DNA of 64,000 nt from Acipenser ruthenus (GCF_902713425.1 NC_081211.1:12246264-12310263); one strand, 5' to 3'. Positions 1 to 7,421 are shown, counted from the stretch's first letter. A program made the numbers and translations. Notes: a model not told the origin generated them from the letters alone.

Positions 1-444
1 AAGAGTGCAAAGAAGAGCAACCAGAAATATCCCAGGTTTAAAAGGCATGTTGTATGCAGACAGGCTAAAAGAACTGAATCTATTCAGTCTTGAACAAAAA
101 AGACTACGCGGCGATCTGATTCAGACATTCAACATCCTAAAAGGTAGAGACAATGTCGACCCAGGGGACTTCTTTTTTGACATGAAAAAAGAAACAAGGA
201 CCAGCGGTCACAAATGGAGATTACATAAAGGGGCATTCAAAACAGAAAATAGGAGGCACTTTTTTACACAGAGAATTGTGAGGGTCTGGAACCAACTCCC
301 CAGTAATGTTGAAGCTGACACCCTGGGATCCTTCAAGAAGCTGCTTGATGAGAGTCTGGGATCAATAAGCTACTAACTACCAAACGAGCAAGATGGGCTG
401 AATGGCCTCCTCTCGTTTGGAAACTTTCTTATGTTCTTATGTTC
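1..444 (+). mobile_element. CR1-clade LINE, 3' fragment (unit 1, left end cut by window)
   Basis: The translation runs to a stop at 376 and reads as the C-terminal end of a non-LTR retrotransposon ORF2, just past the reverse transcriptase core. It has the typical R-R-A-T, I-P-G-L, R-L-R-G-D-L and V-W-N-Q-L-P signatures. The 3' UTR is short and ends in two TTCTTATG-type 8-mers at 425-442, as in CR1-like LINEs, which end in short tandem repeats instead of poly-A. No RT catalytic motif or endonuclease is present, so this is a dead 5'-truncated insert. I found no clear target-site duplication. Because every unit carries it at the same site, the insertion predates amplification of the array. Confidence 0.85.
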
Positions 445-860
445 CTCTATCCTATTGTGCTTGTTAAGACATAGCGTGAATCTTGAAAACGTCTTGTTTG
501 TTTAACAAAGCCAGCAGTCACTTTATTGATCACCCTGTGGATTAAACGCTATTGGAACACAGATGATTGTGTTGAAGATGTTAATAGACTTTCAATGTAC
601 GTGTTGTAGAGCTAAGCGTTTGTTGAGGCAGTTCAAGCGCTGCACATTCAGGCAGCCGGTTGCAGTCTTTACCTGTTTCCTAGATGTTTGCCATTTGGTC
701 TTACTCTGGAAGGAGTAGAACAAAAGCTAAACCATTTGTTGAGAACCGCATTTGGGAGAAAACTTAAGTGTTTCAAAATGCATTTGTAAAGTGCATTTGT
801 CTATTAGGTTGTTTATGGTGTGACAAAAAGAATGCTATCTCGAAAACGCAGTCCTGTCAA
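445..860. other. Spacer between LINE and tRNA-Phe (unit 1)
   Basis: About 416 bp of AT-leaning unique sequence. It forms the upstream flank of the Phe gene and recurs with few changes in all 15 units. I see no gene, no conserved frame and no recognisable element. A short direct repeat (GCATTTGT twice, near 780-800) is the only local structure. Confidence 0.7.
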
Positions 861-933
861 GCCGAAATAGCTCAGTTGGGAGAGCGTTAGACTGAAGATC
901 TAAAGGTCCCTGGTTCGATCCCGGGTTTCGGCA
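861..933 (+). tRNA. tRNA-Phe-GAA: tRNA-Phe (GAA), unit 1
   Basis: A 73-nt intronless cloverleaf that delivers phenylalanine to UUC/UUU codons. The acceptor stem GCCGAAA/TTTCGGC is fully paired, the D arm has G18-G19, the anticodon loop is CTGAAGA with anticodon GAA, and the T loop is TTCGATC with discriminator A. Box A and box B (GGTTCGATCC) are intact, as needed for TFIIIC and RNA polymerase III. It matches the vertebrate nuclear gene as I remember it over its whole length. T4 runs at 946-949, 951-954 and 956-959 can terminate transcription. The gene converges on tRNA-Asn, which ends 135 bp away. CCA is not encoded, as usual in eukaryotes. Confidence 0.98.
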
Positions 934-945
934 AGCACCAAGACA

Positions 946-959
946 TTTTGTTTTGTTTT
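946..959 (+). terminator. Pol III terminator of tRNA-Phe (unit 1)
   Basis: Three T4 runs separated by single Gs begin 13 nt after the tRNA end. T4 is the minimal vertebrate Pol III stop, and three in series give backup. Confidence 0.7.
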
Positions 960-1059
960 ATATTATTTTGAACTAAAAACAGAGCACATTTTTTTCTTCA
1001 TTGTAATTGGAGGAAATAACAACGTACTAGTGCCATTTTCTAATGTGATTAAGAAATTC

Positions 1060-1064
1060 AAAAA
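1060..1064 (-). terminator. Pol III terminator of tRNA-Asn (unit 1)
   Basis: Five As on the + strand are T5 in the sense of the Asn gene, four bases past its 3' end. This is a standard Pol III stop. Confidence 0.8.
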
Positions 1065-1068
1065 GCAT

Positions 1069-1100
1069 CGTCCCTGGGTGGGCTTGAACCACCAACCTTC

Positions 1101-1136
<36 letters not shown>

Positions 1137-1142
1137 AGAGAC
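1069..1142 (-). tRNA. tRNA-Asn-GTT: tRNA-Asn (GTT), unit 1
   Basis: A 74-nt intronless cloverleaf that reads AAC/AAU. On the minus strand the acceptor is GTCTCTG/CAGGGAC with a T4-G69 wobble. The anticodon stem is TTCGG/CCGGA around CTGTTAA (anticodon GTT), the T loop is TTCAAGC, and the discriminator is G. It differs from the human gene as I recall it at only two positions (G42 and A57), both tolerated. Boxes A and B are intact. It is transcribed towards tRNA-Phe, with a T5 terminator four bases past its end. Confidence 0.98.
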
Positions 1143-1689
1143 CAACCTGCTCGACCGCTAAAGCATACGGGAGTGATTAGCAAGGCGAGATGCTGCAGAA
1201 CCTGATCGAGGGAGCAGAACTCAGCCGAACCTGAAACCACAGCTAACAAGAAAGCAACACGGGGCAGGAAAGTCTATGTAATCCATTATGGCAGCACAAC
1301 ATACATCATTTTGTTAGATAACACACTGGGGGTCCAACACAGCAGTGTGTGTAAATAGCTACAATGGAAACCAAATACTTACGGTTCAAATGAGAATCTT
1401 CATCAGATTTTAAGAACACATTTGACATACTTTACACTGCAAAGGAGGAAGGCAGGCAATGCAAATGAGGCGTGATCCATTGCTAAAAAAATACATGAAA
1501 TCTCCCTTTGTGCTTCTCGGAAGACATACGACGGAGGGCGCACTTTTTCAGTTTGGGGAATGTTACAAATTAGCAGACTGTGCTTTAAAATACATATAGG
1601 GCGGGCTTCTCTGTTACAAAGAATTGTCACACTTTGTATTTCTCTCCATGATCCATTGGGACAGAATACGTAGATACATTAAAACTATT
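1143..1689. other. Spacer between tRNA-Asn and the Ala 3' half (unit 1)
   Basis: About 547 bp with no convincing gene. It holds an octamer motif ATGCAAAT at 1459-1466, the consensus OCT1 site used in distal elements of vertebrate snRNA-type promoters. The part from about 1614 resembles 4291 onward. Unit 10 has lost almost all of this spacer and still keeps its tRNAs. Open frames here (for example 1403-1630 on the minus strand) look like chance. Confidence 0.65.
1459..1466 (+). promoter_or_regulatory. Octamer motif (possible OCT1 site)
   Basis: Exact ATGCAAAT. It could act as a distal enhancer element, but one 8-mer is expected by chance every 30 kb or so per strand in AT-rich DNA. It recurs in every unit except unit 10, where it is deleted. 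Confidence 0.25.
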
Positions 1690-1724
1690 TGGAGAATGCG
1701 GGCATCGATCCCGCTACTTCTCGC
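1690..1724 (-). pseudogene. tRNA-Ala 3' half (unit 1)
   Basis: On the minus strand these 35 bases match the 3' half of vertebrate tRNA-Ala(AGC): the 3' part of the anticodon arm, variable loop, T arm with loop ATCGATG, acceptor strand and discriminator A. Box B (GGATCGATGCC) is intact. The 5' half, with box A and the anticodon, is missing: beyond 1724 the sequence does not resemble a tRNA, and no split partner or intron arrangement is visible. It cannot make a tRNA, but an isolated box B could bind TFIIIC. Confidence 0.85.
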
Positions 1725-1737
1725 TCCTTGTCTTGTG

Positions 1738-1767
1738 GCAGCGATTCTCATAGGCTACAATCGCTGC
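1738..1767. repeat. Perfect 9-bp hairpin beside the Ala half (unit 1)
   Basis: GCAGCGATT and AATCGCTGC flank a 12-base loop. The stem is perfect in every unit except unit 6, where one arm base changed (GCATCGATT). A long T tract follows about 25 bases downstream. It could be a folded RNA element or the remains of the lost Ala gene's neighbourhood. I do not recognise a family. Confidence 0.6.
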
Positions 1768-1784
1768 TTGATAAGAGCGATTCA

Positions 1785-1858
1785 GATTGTTCAATTTTTT
1801 TTTTTTATTATTGGCAATGTAGTTGCCATTTGCAAATTCAAAAATAAATTGAACAATC
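1785..1858. repeat. 11-bp inverted repeat around an oligo-T tract (unit 1)
   Basis: GATTGTTCAAT at the left and ATTGAACAATC at the right enclose a T-rich stretch and a small inner palindrome (GGCAA...TTGCC). The T tract varies in length and interruptions between units, as expected of a mononucleotide run. Confidence 0.6.
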
Positions 1859-1947
1859 AAAAATGATAATACTTGCTTTTGTATCACACGACAATCTTAA
1901 GGTATGCTTTAACGGCTAGGCTGTCTCAAGTTAGTTTGTATTGTTAA
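1858..1947 (+). repeat. 90-bp internal duplicate, copy A (unit 1)
   Basis: Matches 3677-3766 with five differences in 90 bases in this unit (four in most others) and no gaps, about 95% identity. A shared ATTTGCAAATTC motif lies upstream of both copies, so the original duplication was probably larger and has diverged. Copy A follows the Ala half and copy B follows initiator Met. Confidence 0.9.
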
Positions 1948-2041
1948 CACCATACCTCTGTTTGATCGCTATACAATCAATATGTTGTGTAGGCTAAACT
2001 GTATAAATAAACGCCCGGAAACATTGAAATCCAAACACGTT

Positions 2042-2045
2042 AAAA
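2042..2045 (-). terminator. Possible Pol III terminator of tRNA-Trp (unit 1)
   Basis: The first run of four As on the + strand beyond the Trp 3' end is 33 bases away, so the Trp trailer would be fairly long. No closer T4 exists in the sense of the gene. Confidence 0.45.
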
Positions 2046-2077
2046 GATGAAATAGTGTGGAATAGAAACAAAGAACT

Positions 2078-2149
2078 TGACCTCGACGTGATTTGAACAC
2101 GTAACCTTCTGATCTGGAGTCAGAGGCGCTACCGTTACGCCACGAAGTC
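2078..2149 (-). tRNA. tRNA-Trp-CCA: tRNA-Trp (CCA), unit 1
   Basis: A 72-nt intronless cloverleaf that reads UGG. The acceptor is GACTTCG/CGAGGTC with one T4-G69 wobble, the anticodon stem is TCTGA/TCAGA around CTCCAGA (anticodon CCA), the T loop is TTCAAAT, and the discriminator is A. This copy has C13 to T, which makes a T-G wobble in the D stem that the other units lack. Across the array this gene differs from the human one at several sites (for example C26 and A49) while keeping its pairing. The nearest T4 in its sense is about 33 bases downstream. Confidence 0.96.
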
Positions 2150-2772
2150 CTGGGAATTTTCGTCCTTGTTATGGAATGCTAGAGTGCACAGCAAGCATGC
2201 CAAACGCATGGTAATGCCGACGCTCATACTAGGAAAACATTCAAGCGTCATGGGAAACAGCCGTCAATAGTTGTTCGTAGCCAGCAGGGCTATGAAGCTT
2301 TCGGAAGTGTGTTTTATTCTCAGCTTTAAAAGTAAAGAAAACATAAAACAATGCGATTTGCTTTTATAATGTTCATTAATTGAAACGTAGGCATAAACAC
2401 AGTTGTACTGGCTGGGAATCGTTTCGGTTCAAATTCTTGGAAAGCAGCTATGCTGAGCAATATATCACCAACGGGGGAAAGCTGGCAGTACTGAGTGACA
2501 CAGAAGAAGGATTCTCTCAGCGCGTCTCCTCTGAATGCGCACTGGCACAAAGAGGCTTTGCTCATCTAATGACGTGGCGGAATGCAATAATGTATTGGGT
2601 TAATTTATCAACAAAAGAAACATAAATAAAAGTGTATGTAATTATTTGTGAATAAACTGTCTTGCTTATACGATGGGAGACCAGGACCTTACACCCGCAA
2701 TTTAATGATCGGCCAACCCCAGAGAGACTTTGTCTTGACCAGGGATTAATATAATTTAAAAACATGCGGCAA
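2150..2772. other. Spacer between tRNA-Trp and tRNA-Val (unit 1)
   Basis: About 623 bp. Two overlapping open frames (2326-2565 minus, 2380-2625 plus) recur in the 12 long units. Neither resembles a protein I know, and both change amino acids freely between units (unit 9 shifts frame), so I read this as non-coding. No tRNA-like fold is visible. Confidence 0.6.
2758..2762 (-). terminator. Pol III terminator of tRNA-Val (unit 1)
   Basis: Five As on the + strand are T5 in the Val sense, ten bases past the gene's 3' end. Confidence 0.7.
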
Positions 2773-2845
2773 TGGTTCCACAGCGGATAGAACCCAGGGC
2801 CTTCTGCGTGTAAAGCAGACGTGATAATCACTACACTATGGAACC
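2773..2845 (-). tRNA. tRNA-Val-TAC: tRNA-Val (TAC), unit 1, decayed
   Basis: A 73-nt cloverleaf with a perfect GGTTCCA/TGGAACC acceptor stem and an anticodon arm TCTGC/GCAGA around TTTACAC (anticodon TAC, reading GUA). The elbow is damaged in every unit: D-loop G19 is A, T-loop position 57 is T in place of a purine, and the 50/64 T-stem pair is T-T. These also weaken box B (GGTTCTATCC). Unit 1 adds a G52-G62 mismatch. The identity is clear from the acceptor and anticodon arms, but the gene is probably non-functional or poor. Confidence 0.88.
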
Positions 2846-3366
2846 TAGGCAGGACTGTGTCGGTGCTCCTACATTATTGTCTACATGCATCTCAAATAAT
2901 TACAATGTCATTTATCAGACCCTTCGGCGTTGTCTTTAAAAATTAACTTCCCAGACCGAACGCAGGCTAACATTAAATCAATGAATCTTAAATATTTTCT
3001 ATAGCGCCCCATATGCGATTCACAAAATCTACTTAAAAACAAGACAATATCTCATTGTAAGCCTGGTCGAACAAAAGAAGTCTTCAGTGTAATTTTAAAC
3101 AAAGAGTGCTTTCCACGATTTACGATGCTTTAGAGAGACGGAATATTGGAATTGGCAGCCGAAACTGGGGGATAAAACTGCCCGTGATCAAAGTGGGCAG
3201 AAAAGCTGCATACTTTCCATAAGGTATTTTGGAGAAAAGAAAACGGATCTCTCTGATTTGCAACGTTTCTATGGTTCGGCCCGGCCACTGCCGTGTGTCT
3301 GGTTAAAACGATGAGTTCAGTTTTTTTTTTTACTTCCGCTTGGTAATTCAGTCTTGAGGCAACTGT
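2846..3366. other. Spacer between tRNA-Val and initiator tRNA-Met (unit 1)
   Basis: About 521 bp with no recognisable gene. It holds a small perfect hairpin (CTGCCC and GGGCAG at 3178-3200) and a T11 tract at 3321-3331 whose length and content vary among units. Both tRNAs point away from this spacer, so it serves as a divergent upstream region. Most of it is absent from units 13-15, which keep only the part from about 3276. Confidence 0.65.
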
Positions 3367-3438
3367 AGCAGAGTGGCGCAGCGGAAGCGTGCTGGGCCCA
3401 TAACCCAGAGGTCGATGGATCGAAACCATCCTCTGCTA
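3367..3438 (+). tRNA. tRNA-iMet-CAT: Initiator tRNA-Met (CAT), unit 1
   Basis: A 72-nt intronless cloverleaf that places the first methionine at AUG start codons in the 40S pre-initiation complex. Initiator hallmarks are all present: a terminal A1-T72 pair, three G-C pairs at the base of the anticodon stem (GGG/CCC), C33 in place of the usual T33 as in animals, and T loop ATCGAAA with A54 and A60. Anticodon CAT. It matches the human gene as I recall it over its whole length. A T5 terminator starts six bases downstream. It is transcribed towards the decayed Ala and the LINE fragment. Confidence 0.98.
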
Positions 3439-3443
3439 GCCTG

Positions 3444-3448
3444 TTTTT
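3444..3448 (+). terminator. Pol III terminator of initiator tRNA-Met (unit 1)
   Basis: T5 starting six bases after the tRNA end. It is present in all units except 11 and 12. A second T5 follows about 20 bases further on. Confidence 0.85.
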
Positions 3449-3676
3449 CTTCTGTTAGCAAAGTAGTTTTTCTAAAATATAAACTGAACTGATTTGCAAA
3501 TTCAAAAAATAAATTCATTAACAAAATAGAAAATATTTCGACTAGATGTATGTTTTCAATTTCTTCAAAAAGTAGTCTCAAGCTCGTTGATTCAGTCGCT
3601 TTAAAATCCACCTCTATGTCCCGCTGCAGCAGCGCTGTGTGCTGTGGCTCGAGCTTGTTTGACGAGACAGGCAATG

Positions 3677-3766
3677 CAAAAATGATAAAACTCGCTTTTG
3701 TATCACACGACAAACTTAACGTATGCTTTAACGGCTTGGCTGTCTCAAGTTAGTTTGTATTGTTAA
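3677..3766 (+). repeat. 90-bp internal duplicate, copy B (unit 1)
   Basis: Partner of 1858-1947. The two copies are less alike to each other (about 95%) than either is to its counterpart in other units, so this duplication is older than the spread of the unit. Confidence 0.9.
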
Positions 3767-4355
3767 TGTAACACCTCGTTTTTGCCCAGTCGTTGTATCA
3801 CATGAATTGAGCTTGCTAGTTGGGGGTGACGGTCTGCCAATACAAGTTAAGACTATATTTGCAAGGATCATTTCTAGAGTGAAACATGTTTTGAAGGGAT
3901 TGGTCTCGGTATCCCCCAGGAGGAGCGGGAGTCTTTTCTTCTCAGCAACGAGCTGACAATGAGTGTTGTTTTTGGGCACCTGCTCGCTGCTACTGATGAC
4001 CACTCCAATCTTCAGTCGGTGGATTGTTGAAGGAAGGGGACACATTTTGAGTGCGTATCTCATACTGGTAGAAACGCGGAAAAAAGAAACCATCAAGCCT
4101 AAAATTGTTCAGTTGTTTAAATCAATAAGCACATTTCAAATGGATCATTGCTAATGTTAAAACAATTTAAGAACACTTTAAGTAGGGCTTGACTAATATA
4201 AAAATATAGGCATGTTATTTGCACTACGCAGGACTAGATTGAGCTTAAAAAAAGGCATTACATCTGAAAATAACTTGTGTTTACCCCCACTTACAAGGAA
4301 AGCGTCAAACTTTGTATTCGTCCTCGTAACAGTGTTAGAAAATGTAAACAGCAGT

Positions 4356-4421
4356 TGGAGAATGCCGAAGTCGATCATCCTAGCATGTTAAACGAGGGCA
4401 TTTCTCATGTAAGCCACATCC
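4356..4421 (-). pseudogene. Decayed tRNA-Ala (unit 1)
   Basis: On the minus strand this 66-bp stretch aligns along nearly the whole of tRNA-Ala(AGC). The 3' acceptor end TGGAGAATGC (+ strand) is exact, TCGATC of the T loop is kept, the anticodon arm region GCATGTTAAACGAG differs by three bases from the Ala form, and the 5' end is loosely recognisable. A gap of about six bases removes part of the T arm and variable loop, and the anticodon reads AAC. Pairing is lost, so it is a dead copy. It is a different Ala relic from the 3' half at 1690. Confidence 0.6.
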
Positions 4422-4487
4422 AGTAATAGATCGTTTGTACTGTTCTCAATGGTCCGCATCCCAGCCTGAGACCACGATCCAATTGTA

Positions 4488-5020
4488 AAACTTTACAATG
4501 CATTAGTAAGACCTTACCTAGAATATTGTGATCAGTTCTGATCACCTCTCTACAAAAAGGATATTGCTGCTCTAGAAAGAGTGCAAAGAAGAGCAACCAG
4601 AAATATCCCAGGTTTAAAAGGCATGTTGTATGCAGACAGGCTAAAAGAACTGAATCTATTCAGTCTTGAACAAAAAAGACTACGCGGCGATCTGATTCAG
4701 ACATTCAACATCCTAAAAGGTAGAGACAATGTCGACCCAGGGGACTTCTTTTTTGACATGAAAAAAGAAACAAGGACCAGCGGTCACAAATGGAGATTAC
4801 ATAAAGGGGCATTCAAAACAGAAAATAGGAGGCACTTTTTTACACAGAGAATTGTGAGGGTCTGGAACCAACTCCCCAGTAATGTTGAAGCTGACACCCT
4901 GGGATCCTTCAAGAAGCTGCTTGATGAGAGTCTGGGATCAATAAGCTACTAACTACCAAACGTGCAAGATGGGCTGAATGGCCTCCTCTCGTTTGGAAAC
5001 TTTCTTATGTTCTTATGTTC
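4488..5020 (+). mobile_element. CR1-clade LINE, 3' fragment (unit 2)
   Basis: This copy shows the full fragment. In-frame similarity starts at 4488 with K-L-Y-N-A-L-V-R-P-Y-L-E-Y-C, a typical CR1/L2-type ORF2 stretch. An in-frame TGA follows where the family usually has tryptophan. The frame reopens and runs to 4952. Upstream of 4488 the similarity stops, so this is about where the insert was truncated. One A-to-T change lies at about 4963 in the 3' UTR. Confidence 0.85.
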
Positions 5021-5436
5021 CTCTATCCTATTGTGCTTGTTAAGACATAGCGTGAATCTTGAAAACGTCTTGTTTGTTTAACAAAGCCAGCAGTCACTTT
5101 ATTGATCACCCTGTGGATTAAACGCTATTGGAACACAGATGATTGTGTTGAAGATGTTAATAGACTTTCAATGTACGCGTTGTAGAGCTAAGCGTTTGTT
5201 GAGGCAGTTCAAGCGCTGCACATTCAGGCAGCCGGTTGCAGTCTTTACCTGTTTCCTAGATGTTTGCCATTTGGTCTTACTCTGGAAGGAGTAGAACAAA
5301 AGCTAAACCATTTGTTGAGAACCGCATTTGGGAGAAAACTTAAGTGTTTCAAAATGCATTTGTAAAGTGCATTTGTCTATTAGGTTGTTTATGGTGTGAC
5401 AAAAAGAATGCTATCTCGAAAACGCAGTCCTGTCAA

Positions 5437-5509
5437 GCCGAAATAGCTCAGTTGGGAGAGCGTTAGACTGAAGATCTAAAGGTCCCTGGTTCGATCCCGG
5501 GTTTCGGCA
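5437..5509 (+). tRNA. tRNA-Phe-GAA: tRNA-Phe (GAA), unit 2
   Basis: Identical to the unit 1 copy over all 73 bases. Confidence 0.98.
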
Positions 5510-5644
5510 AGCACCAAGACATTTTGTTTTGTTTTATATTATTTTGAACTAAAAACAGAGCACATTTTTTTCTTCATTGTAATTGGAGGAAATAACAACG
5601 TACTAGTGCCATTTTCTAATGTGATTAAGAAATTCAAAAAGCAT

Positions 5645-5676
5645 CGTCCCTGGGTGGGCTTGAACCACCAACCTTC

Positions 5677-5712
<36 letters not shown>

Positions 5713-5718
5713 AGAGAC
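5645..5718 (-). tRNA. tRNA-Asn-GTT: tRNA-Asn (GTT), unit 2
   Basis: Identical to the unit 1 copy over 74 bases. Confidence 0.98.
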
Positions 5719-6265
5719 CAACCTGCTCGACCGCTAAAGCATACGGGAGTGATTAGCAAGGCGAGATGCTGCAGAACCTGATCGAGGGAGCAGAACTCAG
5801 CCGAACCTGAAACCACAGCTAACAAGAAAGCAACACGGGGCAGGAAAGTCTATGTAATCCATTATGGCAGCACAACATACGTCATTTTGTTAGATAACAC
5901 ACTGGGGGTCCAACACAGCAGTGTGTGTAAATAGCTACAATGGAAACCAAATACTTACGGTTCAAATGAGAATCTTCATCAGATTTTAAGAACACATTTG
6001 ACATACTTTACACTGCAAAGGAGGAAGGCAGGCAATGCAAATGAGGCGTGATCCATTGCTAAAAAAATACATGAAATCTCCCTTTGTGCTTCTCGGAAGA
6101 CATACGACGGAGGGCGCACTTTTTCAGTTTGGGGAATGTTACAAATTAGCAGACTGTGCTTTAAAATACATATAGGGCGGGCTTCTCTGTTACAAAGAAT
6201 TGTCACACTTTGTATTTCTCTCCATGATCCATTGGGACAGAATACGTAGATACATTAAAACTATT

Positions 6266-6300
6266 TGGAGAATGCGGGCATCGATCCCGCTACTTCTCGC
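6266..6300 (-). pseudogene. tRNA-Ala 3' half (unit 2)
   Basis: Identical to the unit 1 fragment over 35 bases. Confidence 0.85.
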
Positions 6301-6653
6301 TCCTTGTCTTGTGGCAGCGATTCTCATAGGCTACAATCGCTGCTTCATAAGAGCGATTCAGATTGTTCAATATTTTTTTTTTTTTATTGGCAATGTAGTT
6401 GCCATTTGCAAATTCAAAAATAAATTGAACAATCAAAAATGATAATACTTGCTTTTGTATCACACGACAATCTTAAGGTATGCTTTAACGGCTAGGCTGT
6501 CTCAAGTTAGTTTGTATTGTTAATACCATACCTCTGTTTGATCGCTATACAATCAATATGTTGTGTAGGCTAAACTGTATAAATAAACACCCGGAAACAT
6601 TGAAATCCAAACACGTTAAAAGATGAAATAGTGTGGAATAGAAACAAAGAACT

Positions 6654-6725
6654 TGACCTCGACGTGATTTGAACACGTAACCTTCTGATCTGGAGTCAGA
6701 GGCGCTACAGTTGCGCCACGAAGTC
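6654..6725 (-). tRNA. tRNA-Trp-CCA: tRNA-Trp (CCA), unit 2, G18 lost
   Basis: The invariant G18 of the D loop is T. G18 pairs with position 55 to hold the D and T loops together and lies in box A, so this copy is probably weak or dead. Confidence 0.9.
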
Positions 6726-7348
6726 CTGGGAATTTTTGTCCTTGTTATGGAATGCTAGAGTGCACAGCAAGCATGCCAAACGCATGGTAATGCCGACGCT
6801 CATACTAGGAAAACATTCAAGCGTCATGGGAAACAGCCGTCAATAGGTGTTCGTAGCCAGCAGGGCTATGAAGCTGTCGGAAGTGTGTTTGATTCTCAGC
6901 TTTAAAAGTAAAGAAAACATAAAACAATGCGATTTGCTTTTATAATGTTCATTAATTGAAACGTAGGCATAAACACAGTTGTACTGGCTGGGAATCGTTT
7001 CGGTTCAAATTCTTGGAAAGCAGCTATGCTGAGCAATATATCACCAACGGGGGAAAGCTGGCAGTACTGAGTGACACAGAAGAAGGATTCTCTCAGCGCG
7101 TCTCCTCTGAATGCGCACTGGCACAAAGAGGCTTTGCTCATCTAATGACGTGGCGGAATGCAATAATGTATTGGGTTAATTTATCAACAAAAGAAACATA
7201 AATAAAAGTGTATGTAATTATTTGTGAATAAACTGTCTTGCTTATACGATGGGAGACCAGGACCTTACACCCGCAATTTAATGATCGGCCAACCCCAGAG
7301 AGACTTTGTCTTGACCAGGGATTAATATAATTTAAAAACATGCGGCAA

Positions 7349-7421
7349 TGGTTCCACAGGGGATAGAACCCAGGGCCTTCTGCGTGTAAAGCAGACGTGA
7401 TAATCACTACACTATGGAACC
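7349..7421 (-). tRNA. tRNA-Val-TAC: tRNA-Val (TAC), unit 2, decayed consensus
   Basis: Array consensus form: A19, T57 and the T50-T64 mismatch, with no further change. Confidence 0.88.

Larger units (their letters stand above)
3439..4355. other. Spacer between initiator tRNA-Met and the decayed Ala (unit 1)
   Basis: About 917 bp. It holds copy B of the 90-bp duplicate (3677-3766). From about 4291 it holds a block resembling the sequence before the Ala 3' half (shared TTACAA and GTCAnACTTTGTATT stretches near 1614 and 4291). The 122-codon minus-strand frame at 3728-4096 recurs in all units, but it lacks any family I recognise and I do not call it a gene. Confidence 0.6.
1..4576. repeat. tDNA tandem repeat, unit 1 (4,576 bp)
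   Basis: First copy of the array and the reference for the other units. It holds the LINE fragment, Phe, Asn, the Ala 3' half, Trp, Val, initiator Met and the decayed Ala. The next copy starts again at 4577 with near-identical sequence. Private changes in this copy include Trp C13 to T and an extra T-stem mismatch in Val. The unit boundary is a convention (four bases before the first in-frame GTG of the LINE frame), not a biological junction. Confidence 0.97.

Noticed and set aside
1058-1249. 63-codon minus-strand frame present in nearly all units
   Set aside because: It is the tRNA-Asn gene read as protein, so its conservation comes from the tRNA.
1690-1767. tRNA-Ala with an intron or a split or permuted arrangement
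   Set aside because: No 5' half with box A or an Ala acceptor 5' strand is found within several hundred bases on either side of the 35-base half. Vertebrate tRNA-Ala genes are not known to be split.
2640-2760. A further degenerate tRNA upstream of Val
   Set aside because: No box B-like or acceptor-like stretch could be aligned by eye.
2326-2831. Repeated open frames of 79-89 codons between Trp and initiator Met as possible genes
   Set aside because: They overlap each other and the Val tRNA on opposite strands, resemble no family I know, and accumulate amino-acid changes and frame shifts between units. They recur only because the unit recurs.
3348-4096. Minus-strand frames of 121 and 122 codons as proteins
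   Set aside because: The first runs through the antisense of initiator Met. Neither shows a recognisable domain, signal or start context. Conservation matches that of the non-coding spacer.
3770-4290. snRNA (U1, U2, U6), 5S rRNA or 7SK copy in the spacer
   Set aside because: None of the conserved starts or cores of these RNAs is visible on either strand.
4488-5020. LINE fragment as an active or autonomous element
   Set aside because: Only the C-terminal end of ORF2 and the 3' tail are present; the endonuclease and the RT catalytic core are absent.
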